Notes under the pieces: model-generated
Database searches by the model: none
What the model saw: only the letters and a program-made list of their open reading frames with translations
What the model was told of the DNA's origin: nothing
In this document: positions 49,258-58,295 of the stretch, piece after piece
How the letters are laid out: each line of letters begins with the position of its first letter
Numbering within the stretch: the first letter of the stretch is position 1
Assembly: GCF_007676705.1 (NCBI RefSeq)
Contig: NZ_VEBF01000002.1
Span: 1,488,001 to 1,552,000 of the forward strand
DNA length: 64,000 nucleotides
DNA from: Paenibacillus xylanexedens
GTDB taxonomy: Bacteria > Bacillota > Bacilli > Paenibacillales > Paenibacillaceae
Direction: 5' to 3'
Program-made: the position numbers and the translations under genes

Positions 49258-50346
49258 TTATATTTGAATATCGTTCTTGATTGGTGTAGCCCATGCTGCT
49301 ACAATCGCCGCACTGATGCCCCCTGTCAATTTGCCCACAATCATGGCAGTTACCATAGATTTGTCCATCCCTGCTACGAAACCCAGATGACCCCCAAGCA
49401 CAAAGGAGCCGCTGACTGCAAAAGCGATACTAATAACTTTTCCCCTTGGATTCATATTTTTGACCATTCGAAAGGTCGGAATATTGTGAGCCAGTGAAGC
49501 AACGAGTCCGGCGGTTGTTGGCGCATCCAAATTAAGCAAACGGCCCGCTCGCTCAAGCGGGGTTTGGCAGACTTTATTGATTACCGCTACCATGGGAAAA
49601 GCACCCGCCAGCACAATCGCAATTGTACCTACCGTTGTAATGCCTTCCGAAAGCGGTGCCATATTGGGAATTAGTACCCAACCTGTAAGGGTTTTTACAG
49701 CTATAGCCACCAGTCCAATCAGGGACAACAAGGTGATACCGCTTCCAAATATTTTAAACAACCTCACGGTCTGATTCGTAAAATAGCGCAAGCCGATCAT
49801 AATAATTACAGATAACAGAATCGGTATCATCAGATTTCGGTATATCACTGTAAAATTGATGCCCGCTACTAGACCGCCGACTAAACAACCAACGGGAATG
49901 GTACTGATGCCGATCAGTACCCCTTTGGCAAAGTACGGATGATCCTTCCGATCCAGAATGCCCAGTGCAACAGGGATGGTAAACACGATAGTTGGCCCAA
50001 ACATGGTCCCCAGGAACGCCCAGGAGAACAGGCCAGCCTGTTCACTCTGGGCCATCTGTCCAGCCAGAGCGTACCCTCCCATATCTACCGCGAGGATGGT
50101 ATTGGCGAACGATGCCGGATCGGCACCGATCGCTTCATATAATGGAGATATCAGCGGAATAAGCATATTCGCTAGGAATGGTGCAAGGGATACAATTCCC
50201 ACCATCACCAGGGCGAGTGTGCCCATCGCCATAATGCCCTCCGTGAATGCTGCTCCAAGGCCCAACTTGTTCCCGAAAGCCTTGTCCACAGCGCCAAGCA
50301 CCAGAAAAAATGCAATAAGAATCATGACAACATCATTAATGGGCAT
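49258..50346 (-). CDS. EutH-family membrane transporter in a carbohydrate operon
   Basis: 362 residues with about ten hydrophobic segments. The protein follows EutH closely: MPINDVVMILIAFFLVLGAV, AVDKAFGNKLGLGAAFTEGI, SLAPFLANMLIPLISPLYEA, ILAVDMGGYALAGQMAQSE and the C-terminal SLAHNIPTFRMVKNMNPRGK. EutH proteins are known as ethanolamine permeases of the eut operon, but no eut genes are present. It starts two bases after the dehydrogenase stop, with GGAG inside the junction, and sits between sugar genes. A sugar, polyol or sugar-amine substrate is inferred. Confidence 0.85.
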   Translation of the reverse strand: MPINDVVMILIAFFLVLGAVDKAFGNKLGLGAAFTEGIMAMGTLALVMVGIVSLAPFLANMLIPLISPLYEAIGADPASFANTILAVDMGGYALAGQMAQSEQAGLFSWAFLGTMFGPTIVFTIPVALGILDRKDHPYFAKGVLIGISTIPVGCLVGGLVAGINFTVIYRNLMIPILLSVIIMIGLRYFTNQTVRLFKIFGSGITLLSLIGLVAIAVKTLTGWVLIPNMAPLSEGITTVGTIAIVLAGAFPMVAVINKVCQTPLERAGRLLNLDAPTTAGLVASLAHNIPTFRMVKNMNPRGKVISIAFAVSGSFVLGGHLGFVAGMDKSMVTAMIVGKLTGGISAAIVAAWATPIKNDIQI

Positions 50347-50348
50347 GA

Positions 50349-51392
50349 TTACTCCTGTACATACCGCTTCACGTGGTGATGGGTTGCGCTGTCATACGTA
50401 TCGAATACCAAGCGAAGCGTTTTAACATTATCCGAACCGCTGGTCTGGAATTCCGCACCTGTATTCAAACATTCAATAAAGTGGGATTGCAGTTTACGAT
50501 GACTGTCCTCGTAGTTTAACTCTGTACGTTCAGCATATACCGTCTCCACACCAGCATTATCAATGATGGACAACCTTCCGTCTTTATATAGCTTAATGGA
50601 AGCCTTATCCCCTTCAATGATGAGTTGCTCCTTATGATCCGGAAGCACCTGATTCGGTAAAGGTTCACTCAGTTCACGGCGAGTCGCCCAGCTCATATCC
50701 ATGAGACCGACATAATCCCTGTATCCCAGCATGACCATACCGCTGTCTTCCCCCAACGTATAGTTACTAATCTTTCTGGTCTCGGCATATAGACGTTCAG
50801 GCTCACCAAACAAGAACCGCCAGGTGTCAAACCAATGCACACCCATCTCATAGAACAGCAACTGTGGCATGTCTCTGAAAAAAGGCTGTGGCAACTTCTC
50901 TTCCGGTGCAAATCTCGGAGAATAATAATCCGTATGAATATACCGAATCGTATTCAATTGTCCCACAGTATTTTCCTCAAGCAGTTGCTTGATCAACTGA
51001 AAAGGTTCTAACCAGCGCCAATTCTCCGTCACCATCAGACGTACGCCAGCTTTCTCTGTAATTCGTACCATCTCCTCGGCTTCCTCAATGGAACGGGCAA
51101 ACGGCTTCTGACACATAATATGTTTCCCTGCTGCTGCAGCCATTTTCACCAGCTCCAGATGAGTTTCCGGTGGCGTGATGATATCGATTACATCTAGATT
51201 CGCATTATCTAGCATCACTGTCACATCCGAATAACGAAATGTTGCCGGGATGTTAAATTGTTCTGCTTTTTCATTCAATGTATCTTCGTGCCTGTCGCAA
51301 ATTCCTGTTATCTCGGCATCAGCAACGAATTGCCAAGCCTTAATGTGTTTTTCTGACCAGTACCCCGTTCCGACAATACCAATTTTCCACAT
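50349..51392 (-). CDS. Gfo/Idh/MocA-family oxidoreductase
   Basis: 347 residues. The N-terminal Rossmann fold starts KIGIVGTGYWSEKHIKAWQF and includes the EKP-type motif GKHIMCQKPFARSIEEAEEM with the catalytic Lys. The C-terminal substrate domain has FYEMGVHWFDTWRFLFGEP with the His of the family. It oxidises or epimerises sugars, inositols or their lactones with NAD(P). It lies between the GH140-like gene (66 bp upstream) and the EutH-like gene (two bases downstream), so it probably processes the sugar released and imported by the same cluster. Confidence 0.9.
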   Translation of the reverse strand: MWKIGIVGTGYWSEKHIKAWQFVADAEITGICDRHEDTLNEKAEQFNIPATFRYSDVTVMLDNANLDVIDIITPPETHLELVKMAAAAGKHIMCQKPFARSIEEAEEMVRITEKAGVRLMVTENWRWLEPFQLIKQLLEENTVGQLNTIRYIHTDYYSPRFAPEEKLPQPFFRDMPQLLFYEMGVHWFDTWRFLFGEPERLYAETRKISNYTLGEDSGMVMLGYRDYVGLMDMSWATRRELSEPLPNQVLPDHKEQLIIEGDKASIKLYKDGRLSIIDNAGVETVYAERTELNYEDSHRKLQSHFIECLNTGAEFQTSGSDNVKTLRLVFDTYDSATHHHVKRYVQE

Positions 51393-51458
51393 ACCTTCAC
51401 CCCATCTGTAATGTAAATCTCTATTTGTGCCAGCTTTGGCGTCTCTTCTCTCGAGACT

Positions 51459-52733
51459 CTATTTACGCGTACCGATCACCACCACATCATGTTCAAAAGC
51501 ATGCATGGGGATTAGACCGTAATCGTTCTCGCGATAAGCTGCTGTCTTGGCAAATCGGCGTTGCACGAGGTCAATGGTCGTGAATTCGTATTCTTCAACA
51601 GGGAAGTCCACACGCACCTTGGTGTTTACCGGAACATACAGCAAAATCGTATCTTCCGTGCCTGCCGCACGGATCTCCTTCGTCTTGTTCAATACAATAT
51701 CCATCGGCTTCACGCCGACCAGCTTGTACTGCTCGAAGAGATACTTGATAAAGGAGTAGTCCCACGCACCTTCGAATCGGAGAGCCGATCTCCAATCATA
51801 AGGACTGTCAAAACCTTCCCCCTCCACAATGCCAAAAGACTTGCCTTTCTTATGCCAGCTCCAGATGCCATGGGCTCCATAAGTGACTCCGGCCCCGCCT
51901 CCGGCAAGCAAACTCTGCCATGCAGCCTTACGGGCATCGAATGCGGAATATCGTCCATAGACGTTGCGGCTATAACTAATCTGTTCATAACAAGGTTCAC
52001 CGTTGATCACTGGACGTACAGGTGACTGATAATAGAAATGTTCTGCAATCTCATGCGCGTAGGCTTGGAATTCCGAGTTATGTCCAGACTGATACATGTA
52101 AAAGTCTAGCCCTTCATGGTTCGCAAACACTTCAGGAATCTCTCGTAGCCTGCCTTGAATGTGTAACGTTGTCAGACTGGATGGGCTGATGCGTTTTACA
52201 GTCTCCAGTGCTGTCTGGTAGTAAGCATTCGCTTCTTCGGAAGGGAAATCCGTATCCCCACTGACCAGATACATTGGATTAAACTCCCCGAAGCGGTTTA
52301 CAGCATACGTCACATAAGGCTCAACCGCTTCCAATGGCATCTTCCCATCCTTCTGAAACATCGTGGCCCAGGTATCGGATACATAGTTGCACCACAGAAG
52401 CACAAGCGCTGGTGTGAATCCACGTTCTGTTGCCATGCGAACCATTTCTTGTGCACGGTCGAAATAAGCTTCATTAAATGAAAAATAGTCCATCGAACCG
52501 TCTTCTTGCTGGTTGAAAGGTTCGATATTCAGATCAGAACCGCTGGCATCCCATTGGCGCAAAATATTGATCTGCACAACGTTGAATCCCTGCATGCTGC
52601 GATAATCGAGATATTCTTCCCATTCCTCCAATGTAGCATTGGTAAATGCACTCCATACCGTATCCGCCAAATAAAAGAACGGTTTGCCTTCCTTCTCAAA
52701 CGTCCTGCAGTTGGCTGTAACTTGAACAGACAT
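51459..52733 (-). CDS. DUF4038 glycoside hydrolase (GH140, apiosidase-like)
   Basis: 424 residues. Residues about 1-330 are a DUF4038 TIM barrel: RTFEKEGKPFFYLADTVWSA, YLDYRSMQGFNVVQINILRQ, TPALVLLWCNYVSDTWATMF, MYLVSGDTDFP, VRPVINGEPCYEQI (likely nucleophile Glu) and WQSLLAGGGAGVTYGAHGIW. The C-terminal 80 residues form the usual small beta domain. Family GH140 contains apiosidases acting on rhamnogalacturonan II. No signal peptide, so it acts inside the cell on an imported oligosaccharide. First gene of the operon, facing the LacI gene. Confidence 0.85.
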   Translation of the reverse strand: MSVQVTANCRTFEKEGKPFFYLADTVWSAFTNATLEEWEEYLDYRSMQGFNVVQINILRQWDASGSDLNIEPFNQQEDGSMDYFSFNEAYFDRAQEMVRMATERGFTPALVLLWCNYVSDTWATMFQKDGKMPLEAVEPYVTYAVNRFGEFNPMYLVSGDTDFPSEEANAYYQTALETVKRISPSSLTTLHIQGRLREIPEVFANHEGLDFYMYQSGHNSEFQAYAHEIAEHFYYQSPVRPVINGEPCYEQISYSRNVYGRYSAFDARKAAWQSLLAGGGAGVTYGAHGIWSWHKKGKSFGIVEGEGFDSPYDWRSALRFEGAWDYSFIKYLFEQYKLVGVKPMDIVLNKTKEIRAAGTEDTILLYVPVNTKVRVDFPVEEYEFTTIDLVQRRFAKTAAYRENDYGLIPMHAFEHDVVVIGTRK

Positions 52734-52751
52734 GATTTCACCTATCCTTCC

Positions 52752-52778
52752 AACTAAACTAATTATAATATTTTAGTT
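52752..52778. promoter_or_regulatory. Candidate LacI-type operator 1
   Basis: AACTAAA and TTTAGTT arms with 13 bases between, about 20 bp upstream of the GH140-like start. The same half-sites recur near the regulator gene. Confidence 0.5.
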
Positions 52779-52894
52779 AATTTAATATAAAACTACATTA
52801 AAAATGAATATAAATGCGTTTTCAATTTGAATACTAGCATCTAATTTATAAACAGTCAATCATGATTTTAGTTTTCATGTTTATATTTTAGTTT

Positions 52895-52920
52895 AGTTTA
52901 GTTCACCTATTAACTAAACT
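52895..52920. promoter_or_regulatory. Candidate LacI-type operator 2
   Basis: AGTTTAGTT and AACTAAACT form perfect 9-bp arms with an 8-bp spacer, about 55 bp upstream of the LacI gene. It shares its half-site with operator 1 at the other end of the divergent region. Confidence 0.55.
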
Positions 52921-52975
52921 TATCACTTAATTCATGGTATACTAATCCTATGTAATCCATTTAGGAGGTTCCATA

Positions 52976-54019
52976 TTGAAGATTGATGATATTGCAAGGC
53001 TTGCTGGAGTTTCCAAAGCAGCAGTCTCTCTGGCATTTAACAACAAACCCGGTGTCAGCGAACAGACACGTGAACATATACTAAACATCGCTCAAGTACA
53101 TGGCTACAAACCGAGAACCGTAAAAATAGGAAAAGAAGTACCGAAAACAAATGCTATTATTCGTTTTGTTGCCTGCAAAAATTCCGATATCGTCACAGAG
53201 CATTACGATTCTCTCCCGTTCTTCAATGAATTGATCCACCATATCACGGAAGAGGTCAAGCAACACGGCAGTACACTCGTCATATCGTCCATTGACGTGC
53301 AGGATTTGCAACAAGAACTGCAAACGTTGGAGAAGGAACAACCTTCCACAGGCCTGTTGTTGCTCGGGATCAATCTAACTGCGTCCATGATTGAAACCAT
53401 TCAATCCATTCATGACAATGTCGTCATCCTGGACACATCCTTTGAACATGTGGATGCAAATTTCGTGTCCATTAATAATACATTGGGCGGATATCAGGCA
53501 GGTCAACATCTGGTCAAGCTGGGGCACAGCCGCATCGGATATGTGAAATCCGGTACACGAATTCCGAACTTTATCAAACGGGAAGATGGCTTTCGTGTCG
53601 CGCTGGCCGAACACCATCTGACCGTTTCTGAGGCACTAACCTTCCATCTGCAGCCCATGCTTGTGATGGCTCAGGAACATTTACAGCAATCAATCCGGCA
53701 TCTAGAGGAACGACCTACTGCTATTTTCTGCGAGAACGATTATATGGCGATCAGTACGATCAAATCATTGCAAAATATCGGCATCCGGGTGCCCGAAGAT
53801 ATTTCGGTAATGGGTTTTGACAACATTTTCGAAGCCAATGTAATCAGCCCTGAATTAACCACCGTACATGTCAAAAAAGATATGATGGCCAAAACGGCCG
53901 TCAATCTGATCATGACTAACCTGGGGAACAATGAGAAAAACGGTACTCACATCTATGTGAATACAGAAATTGTGGAACGCAGATCCTGTATACCTGTCGC
54001 CACGCCCGCTGTTGAATAA
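52976..54019 (+). CDS. LacI-family transcriptional regulator
   Basis: 347 residues from TTG 52976, seven bases after AGGAGG. The N-terminal LacI HTH is clear (DIARLAGVSKAAVSLAFN, NNKPGVSEQTREHILNIA). The periplasmic-binding-like domain follows, with the usual SINNTLGGYQAGQHLVKLGH, AIFCENDYMAISTIKSLQ and ISVMGFDNIFEANVISPELT. It is divergent from the GH140-like operon and probably represses it; repeated AACTAAA/TTTAGTT half-sites in the 242-bp spacer are likely operators. The inducer is presumably a sugar from that pathway. Confidence 0.94.
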   Translation: MKIDDIARLAGVSKAAVSLAFNNKPGVSEQTREHILNIAQVHGYKPRTVKIGKEVPKTNAIIRFVACKNSDIVTEHYDSLPFFNELIHHITEEVKQHGSTLVISSIDVQDLQQELQTLEKEQPSTGLLLLGINLTASMIETIQSIHDNVVILDTSFEHVDANFVSINNTLGGYQAGQHLVKLGHSRIGYVKSGTRIPNFIKREDGFRVALAEHHLTVSEALTFHLQPMLVMAQEHLQQSIRHLEERPTAIFCENDYMAISTIKSLQNIGIRVPEDISVMGFDNIFEANVISPELTTVHVKKDMMAKTAVNLIMTNLGNNEKNGTHIYVNTEIVERRSCIPVATPAVE

Positions 54020-54113
54020 TTGTTAACAATACAATTGATCGCATTCCGGTGGGATGGTAAAGTGATACTGACGTGATTTCATCTATGTGTATTATTATAA
54101 GGAAGTGTTTATA

Positions 54114-54968
54114 TTGTCTAACCAACCATTTTCCAGCACTGCGAGTCCTCATCTGAGCGCAGACTGCGAGCAATGTTTTGGCCTGTGCTGTGTTGCCCTG
54201 CCCTATGGCAAGTCATCGGATTTTGCTTTTGACAAGGCCAGCGGCACACCCTGTTCCAATCTGCGCAATGACAATCGCTGCGGTATCCATACCCAGCTGC
54301 GGCAGAAAGGTTTCAAAGGATGTACCGTATACGACTGTTTTGGAGCTGGACAGAAGCTGTCTCAAGTGACCTACGCAAGCAAAGATTGGCGGGATCATCC
54401 GGAGTCTGCAACTGAGATGTTCGATTGTCTGCCTGCCCTGCGGCAACTTCACGAGTTGCTTAGTTATATGAAGGAAATGATGATGCGACCGGAGACATCA
54501 ACGCTTCACTCGGCATTTGGGGAGTTATATCAAGAGATTGAGCGTCTGAGCAATCTGGAGCCTGCGGCCCTCTTGCGTCTGAATATCGCTGAACATCGGT
54601 CCACTGTGAATCAACTCTTGGTCCAGGCAAGTGAAATGGTACGCGCGAATGTACCACCTGCAACTCCTGGACAAGGAAAGTCGAAGAAGGGCAAAAAGCG
54701 GACTGGAAGTGACTTTTTTGGCGCCAACTTAAAAGGAGCTGACCTGCGGAGCGCGAGCTTCCGTGGTGCTTTAATGATTGCAGCCGACCTCCAAAATGCA
54801 GATGTGAGAAATTCCGATTGGATTGGTGCGGACTTGCGAGATACGAATCTGGGCGGTGCTGACCTGAGAGGTGGCATCTTCCTGACGCAATCCCAGCTTA
54901 ATGCAGCCAAAGGTGATCTGCATACCAAACTACCGGATCACTTAAGTGCTCCCACGCATTGGACGTAG
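54114..54968 (+). CDS. Cysteine-cluster (YkgJ-like) and pentapeptide-repeat fusion protein
   Basis: A GTG at 54087 opens the frame, but TTG 54114 follows AAGGAAG and is preferred (284 residues). The N-terminal part (about 10-85) holds a metal-binding-type cluster: CEQCFGLCC, PCSNLRNDNRCGIH, GCTVYDCFGAGQ, i.e. a CxxC...CC pattern like YkgJ zinc/iron proteins. A helical middle part follows, then a basic linker (GKSKKGKKR) and, from about 200, a short pentapeptide-repeat stretch (ANLKGADLRSASFRGA, ADLQNADVRNSDWIGADL). The pentapeptide part is short for a full beta helix. Function unknown; metal binding is inferred. Confidence 0.8.
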   Translation: MSNQPFSSTASPHLSADCEQCFGLCCVALPYGKSSDFAFDKASGTPCSNLRNDNRCGIHTQLRQKGFKGCTVYDCFGAGQKLSQVTYASKDWRDHPESATEMFDCLPALRQLHELLSYMKEMMMRPETSTLHSAFGELYQEIERLSNLEPAALLRLNIAEHRSTVNQLLVQASEMVRANVPPATPGQGKSKKGKKRTGSDFFGANLKGADLRSASFRGALMIAADLQNADVRNSDWIGADLRDTNLGGADLRGGIFLTQSQLNAAKGDLHTKLPDHLSAPTHWT

Positions 54969-55066
54969 GGGAACCGTCTCGGTAAGACACAACCACCAGC
55001 GGGAAAGTATTATGCTCATGCTTGATTCATGCTAATGTTCGAATCGTATTTCAAATTGTATACGGC

Positions 55067-55106
55067 AAAAAAAGCTCGTCCTATGCATCATAGGACGAGC
55101 TTTTTT
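55067..55106. terminator. Bidirectional terminator before DAP dehydrogenase gene end
   Basis: AGCTCGTCCTAT-GCATC-ATAGGACGAGCT flanked by A7 and T6. It serves both convergent genes. Confidence 0.92.
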
Positions 55107-55136
55107 GTTATATCAACTACAAGAATGAATTACGAA

Positions 55137-56114
55137 TTACAACAAGTCGCGGCGAAGGTCCTCAGCTGATTTCGGAGACAGGTGACCGAGCGGAATATCA
55201 AATACCGTCTTCGCTCCCTTATGTCCTTCCACGCTCAAGCGTTGTGCAGCTCTCGCATACGCCACAAGCACGCTCGCTGTAAATTCAGGATTGCTATCGA
55301 GTTTCAGACCGAATTCAATAATTTGCTTTTGACCGGCACCTGTAACCCCACTGCGAATTACAAATCCACCATGCGGCATGCCCTCATGCTCGGATTTCAA
55401 TTCTTCTTCGCTGATGAATGTTACTGTCGTATCGTAATCTGCAAAGTAGTTAGGCATCGACACAATCGTCTCACGGATCTCATCCTGATTGGCACCATCT
55501 TCTGCGACCACATAACATTGACGCAGATGCTTCTCGCGTGTAGACAGTTCTGGCGTCTCCCCTGCACGAATGCGGTTGATGACCTCTTGGGCAGGTACAG
55601 TATACTGTACACCCGCCTTAACGCCTGGAACACGACGAATGGCATCCGAGTGACCCTGGCTCACACCTTTGCCCCAGAACGTGTACTCTTTTCCTTCTGG
55701 CAGGATGGACTGTGCAAGCAGACGGTTCATGGAGAACAATCCTGGGTCCCAACCTGTGGAAATGACACTCACGTGACCGCCTTGCTCTGCCGCAGCATTA
55801 ACTTCCTTGTAGAACTCAGGAATCTTCGCATGCGTATCGAAGCTGTCTACCGTATTGAACAACTTGGCGATAGCTGGTGTCTGCTCCGGAAGGTCGGTTG
55901 CCGAGCCACCACAGAGGATCATGACATCGATCTTGCCTATGTATTGCTCCGCTGCAGAGATATGCTCAAAACGTACTTCTGTGCTTTCAGCGACCATCTG
56001 CTCCGGATTACGACGTGTAAACACAGCAATCAGTTCCAGATCCTCGTTCTGAGAAATGGCTTTCTCCACACCTTTACCCAAGTTACCATACCCTACAATA
56101 CCTACTCTAATCAT
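55137..56114 (-). CDS. ddh: meso-Diaminopimelate dehydrogenase
   Basis: 325 residues from ATG 56114 (AGGAGAGG six bases upstream; an in-frame TTG lies two codons before). The N-terminal Rossmann fold begins IRVGIVGYGNLGKGVEKAI. The substrate region is typical: FDTHAKIPEFYKEVNAAAEQ, STGWDPGLFSMNRLLAQSIL, TFWGKGVSQGHSDAIRRVPG. It reductively aminates tetrahydrodipicolinate directly to meso-DAP with NADPH, a one-step route to lysine and peptidoglycan. Monocistronic, closed by a strong terminator. Confidence 0.93.
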   Translation of the reverse strand: MIRVGIVGYGNLGKGVEKAISQNEDLELIAVFTRRNPEQMVAESTEVRFEHISAAEQYIGKIDVMILCGGSATDLPEQTPAIAKLFNTVDSFDTHAKIPEFYKEVNAAAEQGGHVSVISTGWDPGLFSMNRLLAQSILPEGKEYTFWGKGVSQGHSDAIRRVPGVKAGVQYTVPAQEVINRIRAGETPELSTREKHLRQCYVVAEDGANQDEIRETIVSMPNYFADYDTTVTFISEEELKSEHEGMPHGGFVIRSGVTGAGQKQIIEFGLKLDSNPEFTASVLVAYARAAQRLSVEGHKGAKTVFDIPLGHLSPKSAEDLRRDLL

Positions 56115-56204
56115 GTTCAATCCTCTCCTGTCTTCTTCTATAGTTGTCTATTACTTCTTGTATAATGATATAACATACCATGTAACTTGTCAGGTTTCCA
56201 GTTC

Positions 56205-56247
56205 GAATAAAAAATACCTTACAGCGGTACAGCAATAATGCTGTTCC
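56205..56247 (-). terminator. Possible terminator after the 192-residue lipoprotein gene
   Basis: GGAACAGCAT-TAT-TGCTGTACC hairpin, followed after about ten bases by ATTTTTTATT on the minus strand. Confidence 0.42.
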
Positions 56248-56315
56248 GCATGCAAGGCATTATGGAATCTATTCGTTAATTTTAAGTAAGCAGAGCAATG
56301 GTCCTCATCTGATTC

Positions 56316-56894
56316 TTAAGATTCTGTCCAGCTCAATGTTAGTTCAATGACGCCTTCTTGCCCCGTCAATATTCCTCCGATCAGAGACCACACATCCTGG
56401 GTATCCGGGTCGGTTCCCTGAATAATAATATTTTTGTCATCAATCGTTTGACCTGCATCCGTTAACTTTTTGGCGCTAAAGTATTCCTTATAGAGCTTGG
56501 ATACCGTTTTCATGTCTTGTTCTGTGGAGAAAATAACCATCGCTGATTGCTTGCCTTCGTTCTCACCCGAATTGGCTAAACGAATGGTTGCATCTTCCGG
56601 CAGAGGGAAGTCACTTGGCAAGTTGTCTGGCAACTCATTGGTTCCAGCAGCGGCTTGCTCACCGCTATCTGAATCCGAGTCTGCTGGCGTAGTTGTACCC
56701 TCTGTCTCGGTCACTCCACTTGATGTTGCTTCGCTCGTTTCTTCATTCGTGGCTTGTTCAGCTGTCCCGGATGAAACTTCGGTGTCCACCTTCTCAGTAT
56801 CACCTGTCGGTTCGTCAGCCGCGCTACTGCAAGCACTTAAGGCCACTACCATCGCAAGTGCCGCACAAGCCAATAAAACCTTCTTTTTCTTCAT
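56316..56894 (-). CDS. Secreted lipoprotein of unknown function
   Basis: 192 residues from ATG 56894 behind GGAGGGGG. The type II signal peptide ends in LSAC (Cys near residue 22). A low-complexity Thr/Ser/Glu linker of about 60 residues follows. A small globular domain of about 100 residues (LPSDFPLPEDATIRLANSGE, KQSAMVIFSTEQDMKTVSKL, YKEYFSAKKL) completes it. This domain recurs in other Gram-positive lipoproteins but has no role I can name. It lies 35 bp downstream of a 48-residue membrane protein gene. Confidence 0.82.
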   Translation of the reverse strand: MKKKKVLLACAALAMVVALSACSSAADEPTGDTEKVDTEVSSGTAEQATNEETSEATSSGVTETEGTTTPADSDSDSGEQAAAGTNELPDNLPSDFPLPEDATIRLANSGENEGKQSAMVIFSTEQDMKTVSKLYKEYFSAKKLTDAGQTIDDKNIIIQGTDPDTQDVWSLIGGILTGQEGVIELTLSWTES

Positions 56895-56929
56895 TATCAA
56901 TTCCCCCTCCTTCTTCTTAGTTTAATAGG

Positions 56930-57076
56930 CTACTCACGTTCGTACGTCTGGATAACGGGCACCGCATCAACGTTATTCTTGACCCATACTACGGATACGG
57001 ATAATACACTCAGAGATAATAGACAACTGGCTACGAGTATGGAGAGGAATCGGGTGACAACTCTAATCTTTTTCAT
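56930..57076 (-). CDS. 48-residue signal-anchored small protein
   Basis: Below routine length cut-offs. ATG 57076 is preceded by GAGGAGGG at four to five bases. The product starts MKKIRVVTRFLSILVASCLL, an N-terminal basic stretch and one hydrophobic helix that continues to VWV, then a short extracellular tail ending QTYERE. It sits 35 bp before the lipoprotein gene and 50 bp after the hydrolase gene on the same strand, so it is probably co-transcribed. Function unknown; a membrane-anchored partner of the lipoprotein is possible. Confidence 0.62.
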   Translation of the reverse strand: MKKIRVVTRFLSILVASCLLSLSVLSVSVVWVKNNVDAVPVIQTYERE

Positions 57077-57126
57077 TCATCCCTCCTCCTCATCCTGTTC
57101 ATCATGTGTTTGCGGAATCATGTTAC

Positions 57127-58110
57127 TCATAGGTCACTGGACGGCGTCACTAATTTCATGATTTCGGCGGCTACAATATCCGGCTGACTGTTATGGATGT
57201 AATGCTCGGCGTGAGGGACAATCTGCTGGGTTCCTTGTCTGGACCATGAAGCAAATTTCACTTGATCTGCCTGCCATGCCCGACTCCCCTCACTGGGTTG
57301 ATCTGATCCGGCTGTCAGGATCGTCAGAGGGAAAGGAAACTCCTTTTTGTTCTCCAGCACACGTAATGCGTTGATCTTGGAATGACGAATCTCATCCATC
57401 ACGTTGTCATTGTATGCATGCTTCAGGGTAGAAATGGTGGCAGCCTTTTTCATCGGCGCAGAAACCAACTCCGGGTCAATGACCAGTGTTGCCATCATCT
57501 GATCCGAATGCAGCAATGTACGCGCAATGCCTGTTTTAACCAGGAATCGGACTGAAGTAAAATACCATTCGGGCGTATCCATGTCCACCGTACTGTAATA
57601 TTCAGGACTGCCTCCATCGATCATGACCATGCCGGCTACCTCATCGGGATACCTTTGCGCATATCGGAGAGTCTCCAGAGCACCAAGGGAGTGGCCTACC
57701 ATAATGTAAGGTGGACGTTGGCCAGATGTTCGCAGTAACTGATGAATCTCTTCCGAGATGGTATCGACATCACGAGGTTCATCTGTATAGTCACTGTATC
57801 CGTACCCAAACCGATCGTATACCGCAATTTTCACCTTTGATTTCAACTTGTCATACAACGGACTGAAATCCACGTACGGATTGGGTGTCCCCCAACCTGA
57901 GGCAAAAACCACCGTGACTTCTCCTTTGCCAGCGGTGTAGAGATGCATGTTGCGACCACTCACTTCATAGTACTTGCCTGGCGGAGGATAGGACTTCATA
58001 TCCTGCGTGGATTGATACGCCTCATAGGCTGCACCTGTCAGCAGTAAAAGTCCTGCAGCCAGCATCAGGCCTCCCAGCACTTTTAACCCTCTCCGTAACC
58101 CCTTCTTCAT
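57127..58110 (-). CDS. Membrane-anchored alpha/beta hydrolase
   Basis: 327 residues. An N-terminal helix (KVLGGLMLAAGLLLLTGAAY) anchors the protein, with the catalytic domain outside. Hydrolase motifs: oxyanion VVFASGWGTPNPYVDFSP, nucleophile elbow VGHSLGALETLRYA with Ser near residue 145, acid Asp around TAGSDQPSE and His in VPHAEHYIHN. Related to extracellular lactonase- or esterase-like proteins. First gene of a small operon with a small membrane protein and a lipoprotein. Confidence 0.87.
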   Translation of the reverse strand: MKKGLRRGLKVLGGLMLAAGLLLLTGAAYEAYQSTQDMKSYPPPGKYYEVSGRNMHLYTAGKGEVTVVFASGWGTPNPYVDFSPLYDKLKSKVKIAVYDRFGYGYSDYTDEPRDVDTISEEIHQLLRTSGQRPPYIMVGHSLGALETLRYAQRYPDEVAGMVMIDGGSPEYYSTVDMDTPEWYFTSVRFLVKTGIARTLLHSDQMMATLVIDPELVSAPMKKAATISTLKHAYNDNVMDEIRHSKINALRVLENKKEFPFPLTILTAGSDQPSEGSRAWQADQVKFASWSRQGTQQIVPHAEHYIHNSQPDIVAAEIMKLVTPSSDL

Positions 58111-58247
58111 CTTCTCTACCCCTTACTCCAAAGGTTCATCTATATATGTATGCTTCAATCGTACCCAACAAATAGCGGAATTGAAACAATCCGGAGTCCA
58201 GTCCTTTCCCCAACCAAAGTCCAGTCTCACTCCCCTACCCGTGACGT

Positions 58248-58286
58248 AAAAAAACTGCAAATCTCCGATTAAGGAAACTTGCAGTT
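58248..58286 (-). terminator. Terminator of exonuclease III gene
   Basis: AACTGCAA/TTGCAGTT arms (with AGTTTCC loop sequence) followed by a T7 run on the minus strand. Confidence 0.8.
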
Positions 58287-58295
58287 CATCTATAT

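Noticed and set aside
52871..52903. Short direct repeats TTTAGTTTAGTTTAGTT as a microsatellite of interest
   Set aside because: Better explained as overlapping operator half-sites in an AT-rich regulatory region.
55182..56165. 327-codon open frame on the plus strand
   Set aside because: Antisense shadow of the DAP dehydrogenase gene; Cys/His/Arg-rich text with no family resemblance.
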